A stretch of 64,000 nt of DNA from Pseudomonas kitaguniensis (GCF_009296165.1 NZ_VUAZ01000044.1:1-64000), one strand, 5' to 3'; shown: positions 32,113 to 41,142, counted from the first letter of the stretch. A program made the numbers and translations. Notes: generated by a model not told the origin, from the sequence alone.

Positions 32113-32907
32113 ATGCGCGTTGCCTTGTACCAATGCCCGCCGTTGCCGCTGGATGTGGCCGGCAACCTGACACGCCTGCACCAACTCGCGCATGAGGCGT
32201 CGGGGGCCGATGTGCTGGTGCTGCCGGAGATGTTCCTCAGCGGTTACAACATCGGCGCCGAGGCCGTTGGCGCGCTGGCCGAAGCGCAGGATGGGCCATC
32301 GGCACAGGCGATAGCCGCGCTTGCCAAAAGCGCCGGGCTGGCGATTCTGTACGGCTACCCGGAGCGGGCCGAGGATGGGCAGATCTACAACGCCGTGCAG
32401 TTGATCGACGCCCACGGCCAGCGCCTGTGCAACTACCGCAAAACTCACTTGTTTGGCGACCTGGACCACGCGATGTTCAGCGCCGGAGGGGATGACTTCC
32501 CGCTGGTGGAATTGAACGGCTGGAAGCTTGGGTTGCTGATCTGCTACGACCTGGAGTTTCCGGAAAATACGCGGCGCCTGGCCTTGGCCGGTGCCGAGCT
32601 GATCCTGGTGCCCACCGCCAATATGGTGCCGTTCGACTTCGTCGCCGATGTGACCGTGCGGGCGCGGGCGTTTGAAAACCAGTGTTATGTGGCCTACGCC
32701 AACTACTGTGGGCAGGAAGGCGATATTCAGTACTGTGGGCAAAGCAGCATTGCCGCGCCGAATGGCCAGCGCATCGCCCAGGCTGGCCTGGACGAAGCGT
32801 TGATCGTCGGGGTACTGGAGCGCCAGTCGATCCTCGACGCACGCGTCGCCAATCACTACCTGCAAGACCGTCGCCCCGAGCTGTACGGCGCGCTATACAA
32901 GCCCTGA
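32113..32907 (+). CDS. davA: 5-aminovaleramide amidase DavA
   Basis: A 264-residue nitrilase-superfamily amidase that hydrolyses 5-aminovaleramide to 5-aminovalerate and ammonia. The catalytic triad is in place: Glu39 (LPEMF), Lys110 (NYRKTH) and Cys144 (LLICYDLEF). The ATG at 32113 has AAGGAG 6 bases upstream and starts MRVALYQCPPLPLDV; an upstream in-frame extension would run inside davB. Operon with davB. The next pathway steps (davT, davD) are not in this window. Confidence 0.88.
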   Translation: MRVALYQCPPLPLDVAGNLTRLHQLAHEASGADVLVLPEMFLSGYNIGAEAVGALAEAQDGPSAQAIAALAKSAGLAILYGYPERAEDGQIYNAVQLIDAHGQRLCNYRKTHLFGDLDHAMFSAGGDDFPLVELNGWKLGLLICYDLEFPENTRRLALAGAELILVPTANMVPFDFVADVTVRARAFENQCYVAYANYCGQEGDIQYCGQSSIAAPNGQRIAQAGLDEALIVGVLERQSILDARVANHYLQDRRPELYGALYKP

Positions 32908-32939
32908 TCTGACCTGATTTGGCGGGATGCGTTAGCATT

Positions 32940-32965
32940 GGCACTTCCCACGTTTCGGAAGTGCC
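32940..32965 (+). promoter_or_regulatory. Hairpin covering the pqqF ribosome binding site
   Basis: GGCACTTCC (32940-32948) and GGAAGTGCC (32957-32965), a perfect 9-bp stem with an 8-nt loop. The 3' arm holds GGAAG, the only Shine-Dalgarno-like sequence, and ends one base before the pqqF ATG. There is no T-run, so a terminator is unlikely; an operator is also possible. Confidence 0.6.
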
Positions 32966-32966
32966 C

Positions 32967-35342
32967 ATGCCTGCGCCGGCCCCCCCTCATCACCTTCACT
33001 TGACCCTGGCCAACGGCCTGCGGGTTTCCTTGCGCCATGCGCCGCGCTTGAAGCGCTGCGCGGCAGTTTTACGGGTGGCCGCCGGCAGCCATGACGTGCC
33101 ACTAGCCTGGCCAGGGTTGGCGCATTTTCTTGAGCATTTGCTGTTTCTCGGTACTGAGCGTTTTCCCACGCGCGAAGGCTTGATGGCCTACGTGCAGCGC
33201 CATGGCGGGCAGGTCAACGCCAGCACCCGTGAGCGCACCACAGACTTCTTCTTTGAAGTGCCGATAACCACATTTGCTGACGGGCTGGAGCGGCTGGCCG
33301 ACATGCTGACGCACCCGCGCCTGGCGGTTGACGATCAATTGCGTGAGCGCGAAGTGCTGCACGCAGAGTTTGTTGCATGGTCGCAAGATGCCAAGGCGCA
33401 ACAAGAGGTCGCGCTGCTGCAGGGCTTGGCGGCTGATCACCCGCTGCGCGGCTTTCATATGGGTAACCGCGACAGCCTGCCGGTGGAGCGCGAGGCATTT
33501 CAGCAAGCACTGCGGGCATTCCACACGCATTTCTATCAGAGTGGGCAGATGGCCCTGAGCCTCGCCGGCCCGCAGCCGCTACAAGAGCTGGAAGCGTTGG
33601 CCCAGCGTTTCAGCCAAGCATTAACCTCGGGGCCTGCGCACCCGCAGGCCGCTCCGCCGGCCTTGCTGCAAGGCCAGGCGCGTGGCTATCAACACATCGC
33701 TAATGATCATCTGCACCACGTGATTGCCGCTGACGCACCCGGCGAGGCACTGGATTTTCTGTGCACCTGGCTCAACGCATCGGCGCCCGGCGGCTTGCTG
33801 GCTGAGCTGAAAGCGCAAAAGCTGGCCACTGCACTGCAGGCGTCTGTGCTTTATCACTTCGCCGGGCAAGCGCTGTTGGATATTGACGTGACGCTTGATC
33901 CCGACTGCAATAGAGCCGCACACATCGAGGTGCTGCTACGCGACTGGCTGAGCTTTTTCGCACAGAGCAATTGGACCTCTCTGCGCGAAGAGTACGCGCT
34001 GATTGCGGCTCGCCAACAACAGATCCAAGGCCCGCTCGCATTGGCTCGAAATGCCAGCCAAGGCCTTTCGGAACAGGGCTTCGCCGCGCTGAAGACGATG
34101 CTTGATTCACTGCACCTGCCGGCCTCGGAACACGCTTGGCGACTGCCGCCGCACAACCCGCTCCTGCGCCCACCGGTCAAAGAGCAGCGCGCCGGGCTGA
34201 TTCGCGGCCAAACCAGCGCTCACCGTGGCTTGCGTACCTTTGCTCAAGATCGCTCGCGGGGGCGACGGGAAGTGTCGGCGCTGACCTTTAGCCAAGCCTT
34301 GCCGGATGACAGCGATGAAGGCGCGCTGTACCTGCACTGGCGGTTTGACTCAGCCGTACCGGCTGGGCTGGAAAGCACATTGCAGCCGTTGCGCGAGCAG
34401 GCCCGCCAGGCCGGTGTCGAGCTGTCCTGCGAAACCACCGGCAATGATTGGCTGGTAAAAATGATCGGCCTTCATGAGCCGATGCCGGCAGTGCTCGACG
34501 CGCTGGCGAGCAGCCTGAACCACACCGATGCACACGTGGCGCAACCCGCCGCGGCGCCGATGATCGCGATTCGAGCGTTGCTCAAGGCGCTGCCCGCCTG
34601 CTGCACCGCCATCAGTGCGCAGGCCAGCGCGACGCCCGCGTCATGGGCCGGTGCACGCTGGCAAGGGCTGGGGGCGGGTTTGCCTGCTGCCTGCGAAGCG
34701 GCGATCAAAACCGCAGCCGCACGCTTGCCGGGGCAGCCGGCAAGCCTCGACCACACGCTGCAAAACCTTGAAGGCCAGCACCTCTGGCACGCGGTAAAAA
34801 CCGACACCGGTGAAGCCGCCCTGCTGCTGTTTTGCCCAACGCCGACGAGCTCTCTGGCCGATGAGGCGGCCTGGCGATTGCTCGGGCATCTGCTGCAAGG
34901 GCCGTTTTATCAGCGCCTGCGCGTCGAGCTGCAACTTGGCTACGCGGTATTCAGCCACATCCGACAGATCAACGGGCAAACCGGCCTGCTATTTGGCGTG
35001 CAATCCCCCAGCGTTTCGCTGGCTGAAATCGTCGCTCACCTGCACACGTTCCTGGCCCAACTGCCGACGCTGATCGAGGGCAGTACTGACTTGGGCAACC
35101 AGAACCTGGCGCAACAATTCTGTGTCAAAACATTGCCCATCGCACAGGCCGCCGACCTGCTGTGGCACGCACAATTGGCGGGCAATCTGCCGGGGTATCT
35201 TGAACAGCTTCAGCAGCGGATCAAAGCCTGTACACGCGAGGATTTACGGCACGCGGCCAAGCAACTCAACGACGCCAAAGGCGGTTGGCACTACGTGGCC
35301 AACGGCCCGCGCATCATCGATATCGAGGCGTCTGCGGGCTGA
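32967..35342 (+). CDS. pqqF: PQQ biosynthesis peptidase PqqF
   Basis: A 791-residue M16-family zinc protease. The inverted zinc motif HxxEH is at 53-57 (AHFLEHLLF), with the distal Glu about 80 residues later (VLHAEFVAW). In the PQQ pathway it helps cut the crosslinked Glu-Tyr unit out of the PqqA precursor. It heads a pqqF-A-B-C-D-E order typical of the P. fluorescens group. The ATG at 32967 gives MPAPAPPHHLHL; a GTG at 32961 is also in frame. Catalytic motifs are intact. Confidence 0.9.
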   Translation: MPAPAPPHHLHLTLANGLRVSLRHAPRLKRCAAVLRVAAGSHDVPLAWPGLAHFLEHLLFLGTERFPTREGLMAYVQRHGGQVNASTRERTTDFFFEVPITTFADGLERLADMLTHPRLAVDDQLREREVLHAEFVAWSQDAKAQQEVALLQGLAADHPLRGFHMGNRDSLPVEREAFQQALRAFHTHFYQSGQMALSLAGPQPLQELEALAQRFSQALTSGPAHPQAAPPALLQGQARGYQHIANDHLHHVIAADAPGEALDFLCTWLNASAPGGLLAELKAQKLATALQASVLYHFAGQALLDIDVTLDPDCNRAAHIEVLLRDWLSFFAQSNWTSLREEYALIAARQQQIQGPLALARNASQGLSEQGFAALKTMLDSLHLPASEHAWRLPPHNPLLRPPVKEQRAGLIRGQTSAHRGLRTFAQDRSRGRREVSALTFSQALPDDSDEGALYLHWRFDSAVPAGLESTLQPLREQARQAGVELSCETTGNDWLVKMIGLHEPMPAVLDALASSLNHTDAHVAQPAAAPMIAIRALLKALPACCTAISAQASATPASWAGARWQGLGAGLPAACEAAIKTAAARLPGQPASLDHTLQNLEGQHLWHAVKTDTGEAALLLFCPTPTSSLADEAAWRLLGHLLQGPFYQRLRVELQLGYAVFSHIRQINGQTGLLFGVQSPSVSLAEIVAHLHTFLAQLPTLIEGSTDLGNQNLAQQFCVKTLPIAQAADLLWHAQLAGNLPGYLEQLQQRIKACTREDLRHAAKQLNDAKGGWHYVANGPRIIDIEASAG

Positions 35343-35400
35343 TCATTGCCGACACTGCAAAAGGCTTTTTCCGCCAAGACAGCGCTAACTGGAAAAGAAT

Positions 35401-35419
35401 TGCGTAAGATCCGTACGCA
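35401..35419. promoter_or_regulatory. Inverted repeat upstream of pqqA
   Basis: TGCGTA-AGATCCG-TACGCA, perfect 6-bp arms with a 7-bp spacer, between pqqF and pqqA. Its size and symmetry suit a dimeric regulator, but no regulator can be named. Confidence 0.35.
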
Positions 35420-35500
35420 CTATCTGAACATCTCCGACTGGAGGTGGACTATATGTATTGCTCGGTAATGAAAGTCCCATCCCTTGATAGGAGTATGAAT

Positions 35501-35575
35501 ATGACCTGGTCAAAACCTGCTTACACCGACCTGCGCATCGGTTTCGAAGTCACCATGTACTTCGCCAGCCGTTAA
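35501..35575 (+). CDS. pqqA: Coenzyme PQQ precursor peptide PqqA
   Basis: A 24-residue ribosomal peptide whose Glu16 and Tyr20 (in the EVTMY motif) are crosslinked by PqqE and become the PQQ skeleton. Start 35501 has GGAG 7 bases upstream and gives the family-standard MTWSKPAY. Two more in-frame ATGs lie upstream: 35495 (too close to GGAG) and 35453, which has its own GGAGG at 35440-35444 with 8-base spacing and no stop in between. The latter would give a 40-residue form with the leader [16 protein letters not shown]. Confidence 0.93.
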   Translation: MTWSKPAYTDLRIGFEVTMYFASR

Positions 35576-35590
35576 TTGGCTGAGTAATAC

Positions 35591-35618
35591 AACGCCTCGG
35601 TTCGCCCGGGGCGTTTTT
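35591..35618 (+). terminator. Attenuator/terminator between pqqA and pqqB
   Basis: AACGCCTCGG, a TTCG-type loop and CCGGGGCGTT followed by a T-run. This would make pqqA transcripts more abundant than those of the downstream enzyme genes, suiting a consumed peptide substrate. Confidence 0.85.
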
Positions 35619-35646
35619 GTTTTGAGCTGTGCTTGATGGAGCGACC

Positions 35647-36558
35647 ATGTTTGTCCAGATTCTAGGTTCCGCCGCCGGCGGTGGCTTCCCGCAGTGGAAC
35701 TGTAACTGCGTGAATTGCGCGGGTTTTCGCGACGGCAGCCTACGGGCGCACGCGCGCACTCAGTCGTCTATCGCGATCTCGGACGATGGCGTGAATTGGG
35801 TGCTGTGCAATGCTTCGCCGGATATTCGCACGCAACTGCAGAGCTTTGCGCCGATGCAACCCGGCCGCGCGCTGCGCGATACCGGCATCAGCGCGATCAT
35901 CCTGATGGACAGCCAGATCGACCACACCACCGGCCTGTTGAGCCTGCGTGAAGGCTGCCCGCACTCAGTGTGGTGCACCGACATGGTCCATGAAGACCTG
36001 AGCAGCGGTTTTCCGCTGTTCACCATGCTTACCCACTGGAACGGCGGCCTGGCCTGGAACCGTATCGAGCTGGACGCCAGCTTCACCATTCCGGCCTGCC
36101 CCAACTTGCGTTTCACGCCACTGCCGCTGCGCAGCGCCGCGCCGCCCTACTCGCCACACCGCTTCGACCCGCACCCGGGCGACAACATCGGCCTGATCGT
36201 CGAAGACCTGCGCACCGGCGGCAAACTCTTCTATGCGCCAGGGCTGGGCAAAGTCGATGCGCCGTTGCTGGAGATTATGGCCGGCAGCGATTGCCTGCTG
36301 GTGGACGGCACGATGTGGGATGACGACGAAATGCAGCGCCGTGGTGTCGGCACGCGCACCGGCCGCGAGATGGGCCACCTGGCGCAAAACGGCCCCGGCG
36401 GCATGCTCGAAGTGCTGGAGCAATTACCCAAGCAACGCAAAGTGCTCATTCACATCAACAACACCAACCCTATCCTCGATGAAGACTCCCCCGAGCGAGC
36501 GGAACTGGTGCGGCGCAATGTCGAAGTGGCTTACGACGGCATGAGCATCCAATTGTAG
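35647..36558 (+). CDS. pqqB: PQQ biosynthesis protein PqqB
   Basis: A 303-residue metallo-beta-lactamase-fold protein, an iron-dependent hydroxylase acting on a Glu-Tyr intermediate before PqqC. The cysteine cluster NCNCVNCAG near residue 18 is the structural zinc site. [11 protein letters not shown] and [12 protein letters not shown] carry metal-site residues in the family variant. The ATG at 35647 gives the usual [15 protein letters not shown]. It lies downstream of the attenuator, 11 bp before pqqC. Confidence 0.92.
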   Translation: MFVQILGSAAGGGFPQWNCNCVNCAGFRDGSLRAHARTQSSIAISDDGVNWVLCNASPDIRTQLQSFAPMQPGRALRDTGISAIILMDSQIDHTTGLLSLREGCPHSVWCTDMVHEDLSSGFPLFTMLTHWNGGLAWNRIELDASFTIPACPNLRFTPLPLRSAAPPYSPHRFDPHPGDNIGLIVEDLRTGGKLFYAPGLGKVDAPLLEIMAGSDCLLVDGTMWDDDEMQRRGVGTRTGREMGHLAQNGPGGMLEVLEQLPKQRKVLIHINNTNPILDEDSPERAELVRRNVEVAYDGMSIQL

Positions 36559-36569
36559 GAGCAAACCAA

Positions 36570-37321
36570 ATGACTGACACACCGCTGACGCGCGAAGCCT
36601 TTGAGCAGGCGTTGCGGGCCAAGGGCGCCTTCTACCATATCTATCACCCGTACCACGTGGCGATGTATGAAGGTCGCGCTACCCGCGAGCAGATCCAGGG
36701 CTGGGTCGCCAACCGTTTTTACTATCAGGTGAACATCCCGCTGAAGGACGCCGCGATCCTCGCCAACTGCCCGGACCGTGAGATCCGCCGGGAGTGGATC
36801 CAGCGCCTGCTCGACCACGATGGCGCGCCCGGTGAAGACGGCGGTATCGAGGCCTGGCTGCGTTTGGGCCAGGCGTCGGCCTCGACCCGGACCAACTGCG
36901 CTCCCAGGAGCTGGTGCTGCCCGGCGTGCGTTTTGCGGTGGATGCCTACGTCAACTTTGCCCGCCGTGCCAGTTGGCAAGAAGCTGCGAGCAGCTCGCTG
37001 ACCGAACTGTTCGCGCCGCAGATTCACCAATCGCGCCTCGACAGCTGGCCGCAGCACTACCCGTGGATCGACCCTGCCGGTTATGAATATTTCCGTACCC
37101 GGCTGGGCCAGGCCCGCCGCGATGTGGAACATGGCTTGGCGATTACGCTGCAGCACTACACCACCCGCGAAGGCCAGGAGCGGATGCTGGAAATACTCCA
37201 GTTCAAGCTCGACATCCTGTGGAGCATGCTCGACGCCATGAGCATGGCCTATGAACTCAACCGCCCGCCCTATCACAGCGTGACCGAGCAGCGGGTGTGG
37301 CATAAAGGGATCACCCTATGA
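36570..37321 (+). pseudogene. pqqC: Pyrroloquinoline-quinone synthase PqqC, frameshifted
   Basis: The cofactorless oxidase that performs the final ring closure and eight-electron oxidation to PQQ. Frame one gives [11 protein letters not shown] to AWLRLGQA. The frame then continues, after one added base at about 36875, as [17 protein letters not shown] and ends [12 protein letters not shown]. Observed CAGGCGTCGG would be CAGGCGGTCGG with one more G. The restored protein is 250 residues, the normal length, and both halves keep family sequence. The 3' end overlaps pqqD by 4 bp. A sequence indel is my preferred reading; if real, the strain should lack PQQ. Confidence 0.87.
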
Positions 37322-37593
37322 GCTTTGATCGCAGCAAAAAACCGACGTGGCGTCAGGGCTATCGCTACCAGTACGAGCCCGCGCAAAAAGGCCACGTATT
37401 GCTCTACCCGGAAGGCATGATCAAGCTCAATGACAGCGCCGCGTTGATCGGTGGTTTGATCGACGGCGAGCGCGACGTGGCTGCCATTATCGTCGAGCTG
37501 GACAAACAGTTCCCCGGCGTACCGGAGCTCGCCGCAGACATCGAGCAATTCATGGAGGTCGCCCGTGCTGAGCACTGGATCACCCTTGCCTGA
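37318..37593 (+). CDS. pqqD: PqqA-binding chaperone PqqD
   Basis: A 91-residue RiPP-recognition-element protein that presents PqqA to the radical SAM enzyme PqqE. It starts [20 protein letters not shown] and contains the conserved [16 protein letters not shown] helix-strand. It overlaps both neighbours: 4 bp with pqqC and 29 bp with pqqE, in keeping with the PqqD-PqqE complex. Confidence 0.93.
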   Translation: MSFDRSKKPTWRQGYRYQYEPAQKGHVLLYPEGMIKLNDSAALIGGLIDGERDVAAIIVELDKQFPGVPELAADIEQFMEVARAEHWITLA

Positions 37594-38716
37594 GACGCCA
37601 GCCATTGGCCTGCCGCTGTGGTTGCTCGCCGAGTTGACCTATCGCTGCCCGTTGCAATGCCCGTATTGCTCCAACCCGCTGGATTTTGCCGAGCAGGGCA
37701 AAGAGCTGAGTACCGAGCAGTGGATCAAGGTATTTCGCGAAGCGCGGGAGATGGGCGCGGCGCAACTGGGGTTTTCCGGTGGCGAGCCACTGGTGCGCCA
37801 GGACCTCGCCGAGCTGATTGCCGAGGCGCGCAAGCTGGGCTTCTACACCAACTTGATTACCTCCGGCATCGGCCTCACCGAGCAGAAGATCAGCGACTTC
37901 AAGAAGGCCGGGCTGGACCATATCCAGATCAGTTTCCAGGCCAGTGACGAGCAAGTGAACAACCTGCTGGCCGGCTCGAAAAAAGCGTTCGCGCAAAAGT
38001 TGGAAATGGCCCGCGCGGTCAAAGCGCACGGCTATCCAATGGTGCTTAACTTTGTCACGCATCGGCACAATATCGACAAGATCGACCGCATCATCGAGTT
38101 GTGCATCGCTCTGGAGGCGGACTTCGTCGAACTCGCCACCTGCCAGTTCTACGGCTGGGCGCAGCTCAATCGTGTGGGGTTGTTACCGACGCAAGAACAA
38201 CTGGTGCGTGCCGAACGCATCACCAACGAATACCGCGCCAAGCTCGAAGCCGAAGGCCACCCGTGCAAGCTGATATTCGTGACGCCGGATTACTACGAGG
38301 AGCGCCCTAAAGCCTGCATGAATGGCTGGGGCAGCCTATTTCTGACGGTAACGCCGGACGGCACTGCCCTGCCCTGTCACGGTGCCCGACAGCTACCTGT
38401 GCAATTTCCCAACGTGCGCGATCACAGCATGCAGCACATCTGGTACGACTCGTTCGGGTTCAACCGCTTTCGCGGTTACGACTGGATGCCTGAGCCGTGC
38501 CGTTCATGCGATGAAAAGGAAAAAGACTTCGGCGGCTGCCGTTGTCAGGCGTTCATGCTCACGGGGGACGCGAGCAACGCTGATCCGGTGTGCAGCAAGT
38601 CCGAGCAGCACGGCATCATCCTGCAAGCGCGGGAAGAAGCCGAACACGCCACTCAGACTATTGAGCAATTGGCCTTTCGCAACGAGCGCAACTCACGGCT
38701 CATCGCAAAAGGCTAA
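37565..38716 (+). CDS. pqqE: PqqA glutamyl-tyrosine crosslinking radical SAM enzyme PqqE
   Basis: A 383-residue radical SAM/SPASM enzyme that forms the carbon-carbon bond between Glu16 and Tyr20 of PqqA. The SAM-cluster motif CxxxCxxC is Cys28-Cys32-Cys35 (CPLQCPYC). C-terminal cysteines for the auxiliary clusters are present: [30 protein letters not shown] and PVCSKS. It starts at a GTG inside the end of pqqD. It ends the pqq operon here; no pqqG or pqqH is seen downstream. Confidence 0.93.
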   Translation: MLSTGSPLPETPAIGLPLWLLAELTYRCPLQCPYCSNPLDFAEQGKELSTEQWIKVFREAREMGAAQLGFSGGEPLVRQDLAELIAEARKLGFYTNLITSGIGLTEQKISDFKKAGLDHIQISFQASDEQVNNLLAGSKKAFAQKLEMARAVKAHGYPMVLNFVTHRHNIDKIDRIIELCIALEADFVELATCQFYGWAQLNRVGLLPTQEQLVRAERITNEYRAKLEAEGHPCKLIFVTPDYYEERPKACMNGWGSLFLTVTPDGTALPCHGARQLPVQFPNVRDHSMQHIWYDSFGFNRFRGYDWMPEPCRSCDEKEKDFGGCRCQAFMLTGDASNADPVCSKSEQHGIILQAREEAEHATQTIEQLAFRNERNSRLIAKG

Positions 38717-38721
38717 AGGCC

Positions 38722-38880
38722 TTAGCGTTTGGCGATGATGTACACGGCGTGAATGATGCCGGGGAAATAACCGCACAAGGTCAGCAGAATATTCAGCCAG
38801 AACGCGCCAGCAAAACCCACTTGCATGAACACACCCAGTGGCGGCAGCAGAATGGCGATGATGATACGAATGATGTCCAT
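38722..38880 (-). CDS. YqaE/Pmp3 family membrane protein
   Basis: A 52-residue peptide with two membrane helices (about 3-22 and 27-48) and the family core LLPPLGVFMQVG and CGYFPGIIHAVY. Members are small stress-associated membrane proteins of unclear function. The ATG at 38880 gives the canonical MDIIRIIIAILLP start. It is convergent with pqqE, with a gap of 5 bp. Confidence 0.88.
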   Translation of the reverse strand: MDIIRIIIAILLPPLGVFMQVGFAGAFWLNILLTLCGYFPGIIHAVYIIAKR

Positions 38881-38975
38881 GGGTTCAGCTCCAAAAAATC
38901 GGCTCGTGCGAGCCGTGTAGCTAATCGACCTTGGGCGCTCGTGAGGGTTCAGTGGGTTCTGGCATTGCGCCATCT

Positions 38976-39296
38976 TCAGGCGAGAATTTCCAGGCCGTGC
39001 TTTTGTACGATACTCAGCAACTTGAGCGCCATGCCGCTGGGTTGCTTCTCGCCGGATTCCCATTTTTTCACGGTAGAGGCGCTGGTGTTCAGGTAGCGGG
39101 CAAACACCGGTTGGCTGACGTGGCTGTTTTCGCGCAGTTGTTTGATTTGCTCGGCCGGGATTTGTGCCGGTGCAGGTGCAAAGCACATCGCGTCGAATTC
39201 TCGGAGCGTGGTCTTGCTGATGGCGCCAATCGAATACAACGCCTCGGCCGATTGATGAACGGACTCCAGCGCTTCACTTTCATATTTTCTGGTCAT
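38976..39296 (-). CDS. HigA/NadS-like helix-turn-helix antitoxin
   Basis: A 106-residue protein with a C-terminal Xre-type helix-turn-helix (about 55-105; QPVFARYLNTSASTVKKWESG) and an N-terminal segment that would bind the toxin. It starts at 39296 with TGGAG about 7 bases upstream; a start at 39311 is possible. The toxin-like gene lies 21 bp upstream in the same direction, giving the toxin-first order of HigBA-type systems. It probably also represses its own promoter at the palindrome at 39664-39680. Confidence 0.78.
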   Translation of the reverse strand: MTRKYESEALESVHQSAEALYSIGAISKTTLREFDAMCFAPAPAQIPAEQIKQLRENSHVSQPVFARYLNTSASTVKKWESGEKQPSGMALKLLSIVQKHGLEILA

Positions 39297-39317
39297 GATG
39301 TATCTCCACAAACTCCT

Positions 39318-39649
39318 TCATATCCAGTAGCTGCTGACCTGTGCTTGATTTAAACCTTCATAGGTCTTTGCAATCGCCCGAAGCCCGACCAGATCCTTTT
39401 GACTGATGTTGCTTTGGTCCTGCTTAGCGAACAGAAGCTGATAAACCCAGTAATGCCTGCCCTTGGCCAGCACCATAGAACGATGTCTATTCTGGTTGAG
39501 GCGCTTTTTCCACACACCACCACCCAAATTATCCGCCTGGCCTTTGAGCATCTCGCCAAATGCCTCCCTCACTCAGCATCGCAAATCCATGCCTTGCTGG
39601 CTGCATCCGCAAAACTGCGAGTTTTGAACAATCTTAACCTTATGGTCAT
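39318..39649 (-). pseudogene. RelE/HigB-type toxin, frameshifted near the N-terminus
   Basis: Starting at ATG 39649 (minus strand), the frame reads MTIRLRLFKTRSFADAASKA then WICDAE and stops. One base later, in the next frame, it runs REAFGEMLKGQADNLGGGVW to the stop at 39318. Adding one base between GAG and TGAGG restores DAELREAF and a 110-residue protein typical of the RelE/HigB (PF06296-like) family, with VWKKRL and the YWVYQLLFAK core. Either a sequence indel or a true inactivation would fit, since toxin loss is tolerated. The antitoxin lies directly downstream. Confidence 0.72.
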
Positions 39650-39663
39650 CCCTTCCCCCAAAC

Positions 39664-39680
39664 ATACCACCCAGTGGTAT
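39664..39680. promoter_or_regulatory. Palindromic operator of the toxin-antitoxin pair
   Basis: ATACCAC-CCA-GTGGTAT, perfect 7-bp arms, 14 bp upstream of the toxin start. Autoregulatory operators of HigBA/RelBE-type systems occupy this position. Confidence 0.55.
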
Positions 39681-39804
39681 AGATTAGAAATGGCGCACGC
39701 AAAAAGTGTGCGAGCCCTTTCGGCAGTCCTTGCCGACGCCCGCTAAAAAGCCATGCTTTCCACCCAGTCTCAAGCGACCATTGCAGTCCAAAAATGTCAC
39801 GCGC

Positions 39805-39845
39805 AAAAAAAACGCCCCCAGCCAAAAGAATCAGGCTGGAGGCGC
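39805..39845 (-). terminator. Terminator of the aminotransferase gene (minus strand)
   Basis: Read on the minus strand, CGCCTCCAGCC pairs with GGCTGGGGGCG around a 10-nt loop and is followed by eight T-residues. It lies 35 bp past the stop of the class III aminotransferase. Confidence 0.88.
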
Positions 39846-39879
39846 CGCGTATGCCGCGAGACGGTTCAGAAATAGGCGG

Positions 39880-41142
39880 TTAAACAGCAATGCCTTTGCG
39901 GCAGTGCAATTGCGCAGTGCGTACACGGGCGAAGGCGCGCGCTAGGCGCAGCAGCATGTCGTCAATGTGGTTTTTGCCGACGTTCAAGGCCGGGGTGAAG
40001 CGTAAACAGTTGGGCTGCGGCGCGGTGAGGATCAAGCCTTCGTGCAGCGCTGCCTTTACCACTGCATCTGCAGAATCATCCGACAATGTCAGCCCCCACA
40101 TCAGGCCATGGCCGCGTAATGGGCCATGGTCATAGCGATAGGCTACTCGGGCCAGGCCTTCGCCCAAGTAAAGGCCGCACTCACGCACCTGCTCGAGAAA
40201 GCCGTTCTCTGACACCGCATCAAGTACTGCCACGCCGGCCGCTGCCATCAATGCATTGCCATGATGGGTGCCTTCCAATTCTCCCACCTCGAAGCAACAG
40301 GCCTTGCCGCGCGCCAGCAATGCGGCCAAGGGCACGCCGCCGCCCAGGCCTTTGCCGAGGGTGATGATGTCGGCGCGCACGCCGTACTGCTCTTCCACGA
40401 GCAAGGTGCCGCAGCGACCGATGCCGGTGTGCACTTCGTCGAGAATCAGCAAGATGCCCAGTTCACGGCACAGCCGCTCAACGCCCTTGAGGTAGTGTTC
40501 TGTCGCGGGCACCACGCCGGCTTCGCCCTGGATCGGCTCCAACATAATTGCGACGGTTTGCGCATCCACCGCCGCGTGCAACGCCGGCAGGTCGTTGAAC
40601 GGTACGTGACTGAAACCCGGCAATTGCGGTTCAAAGCGGTTTGCACTGGCGCCCGCCGAGGCTGCCAGCGCCGCAAAACTGCGGCCGTGGCAAGCGTTGT
40701 TGGCGCTGATGATGCGATAAGCGCCGCCACGATGCAGTTGGCCCCATTTGCGCGCCAACTTGATCGCCGCTTCGCAGGCTTCCGTGCCGCTGTTGAGCAG
40801 GTAGGCCTGATCGCTGCCGGTGCGTTGGCAGAGGCGGTCGACCAGATCAAGTTGCGCACGGTTATGCAGGCCGTTCCCGGGGTTTATCAAGGCGTGGGTC
40901 TGATCGGCCAGAGCTTTGATCAACACCTGGGGGCTGTGACCAAGGCTGTTGGCGGCGTTGCCCTGGCTGAAATCCAGGTAGGCACGGTCATCACTGTCCC
41001 AGAGCCAAGCCCCTTGGCCGCGCACAAAGACCTGCGGTGGCCTGGCTACGGTGCGCATCAGCGATTCGCCGGGCAGGTCCTTGTGCCGCGCATTCAGCAG
41101 CAAATCGTCCAGGCTTGGCACAGGGCGACGGAACAGATTCAC
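39880..41142 (-). CDS. Class III PLP-dependent aminotransferase
   Basis: A 420-residue aminotransferase of the acetylornithine/ornithine family. Visible motifs: LLNSGTEACEAAIKLAR for the phosphate-binding helix, NNACHGRSFAAL, LILDEVHTGIGRCG with the PLP-nitrogen Asp, and the Schiff-base lysine in TLGKGLGGG. The GTG at 41142 (VNLFRRPVPSL) was chosen over ATG 41169 because GGGAGG lies 5 bases upstream. It is divergent from a LysR gene that probably regulates it. The substrate cannot be named; several family members act on N-acetylornithine or diamines. Confidence 0.85.
   Translation of the reverse strand: MNLFRRPVPSLDDLLLNARHKDLPGESLMRTVARPPQVFVRGQGAWLWDSDDRAYLDFSQGNAANSLGHSPQVLIKALADQTHALINPGNGLHNRAQLDLVDRLCQRTGSDQAYLLNSGTEACEAAIKLARKWGQLHRGGAYRIISANNACHGRSFAALAASAGASANRFEPQLPGFSHVPFNDLPALHAAVDAQTVAIMLEPIQGEAGVVPATEHYLKGVERLCRELGILLILDEVHTGIGRCGTLLVEEQYGVRADIITLGKGLGGGVPLAALLARGKACCFEVGELEGTHHGNALMAAAGVAVLDAVSENGFLEQVRECGLYLGEGLARVAYRYDHGPLRGHGLMWGLTLSDDSADAVVKAALHEGLILTAPQPNCLRFTPALNVGKNHIDDMLLRLARAFARVRTAQLHCRKGIAV

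Noticed and set aside
36914..37321. A separate 135-codon gene after a short pqqC
   Set aside because: Its sequence is the C-terminal half of PqqC in another frame and lacks a ribosome binding site.
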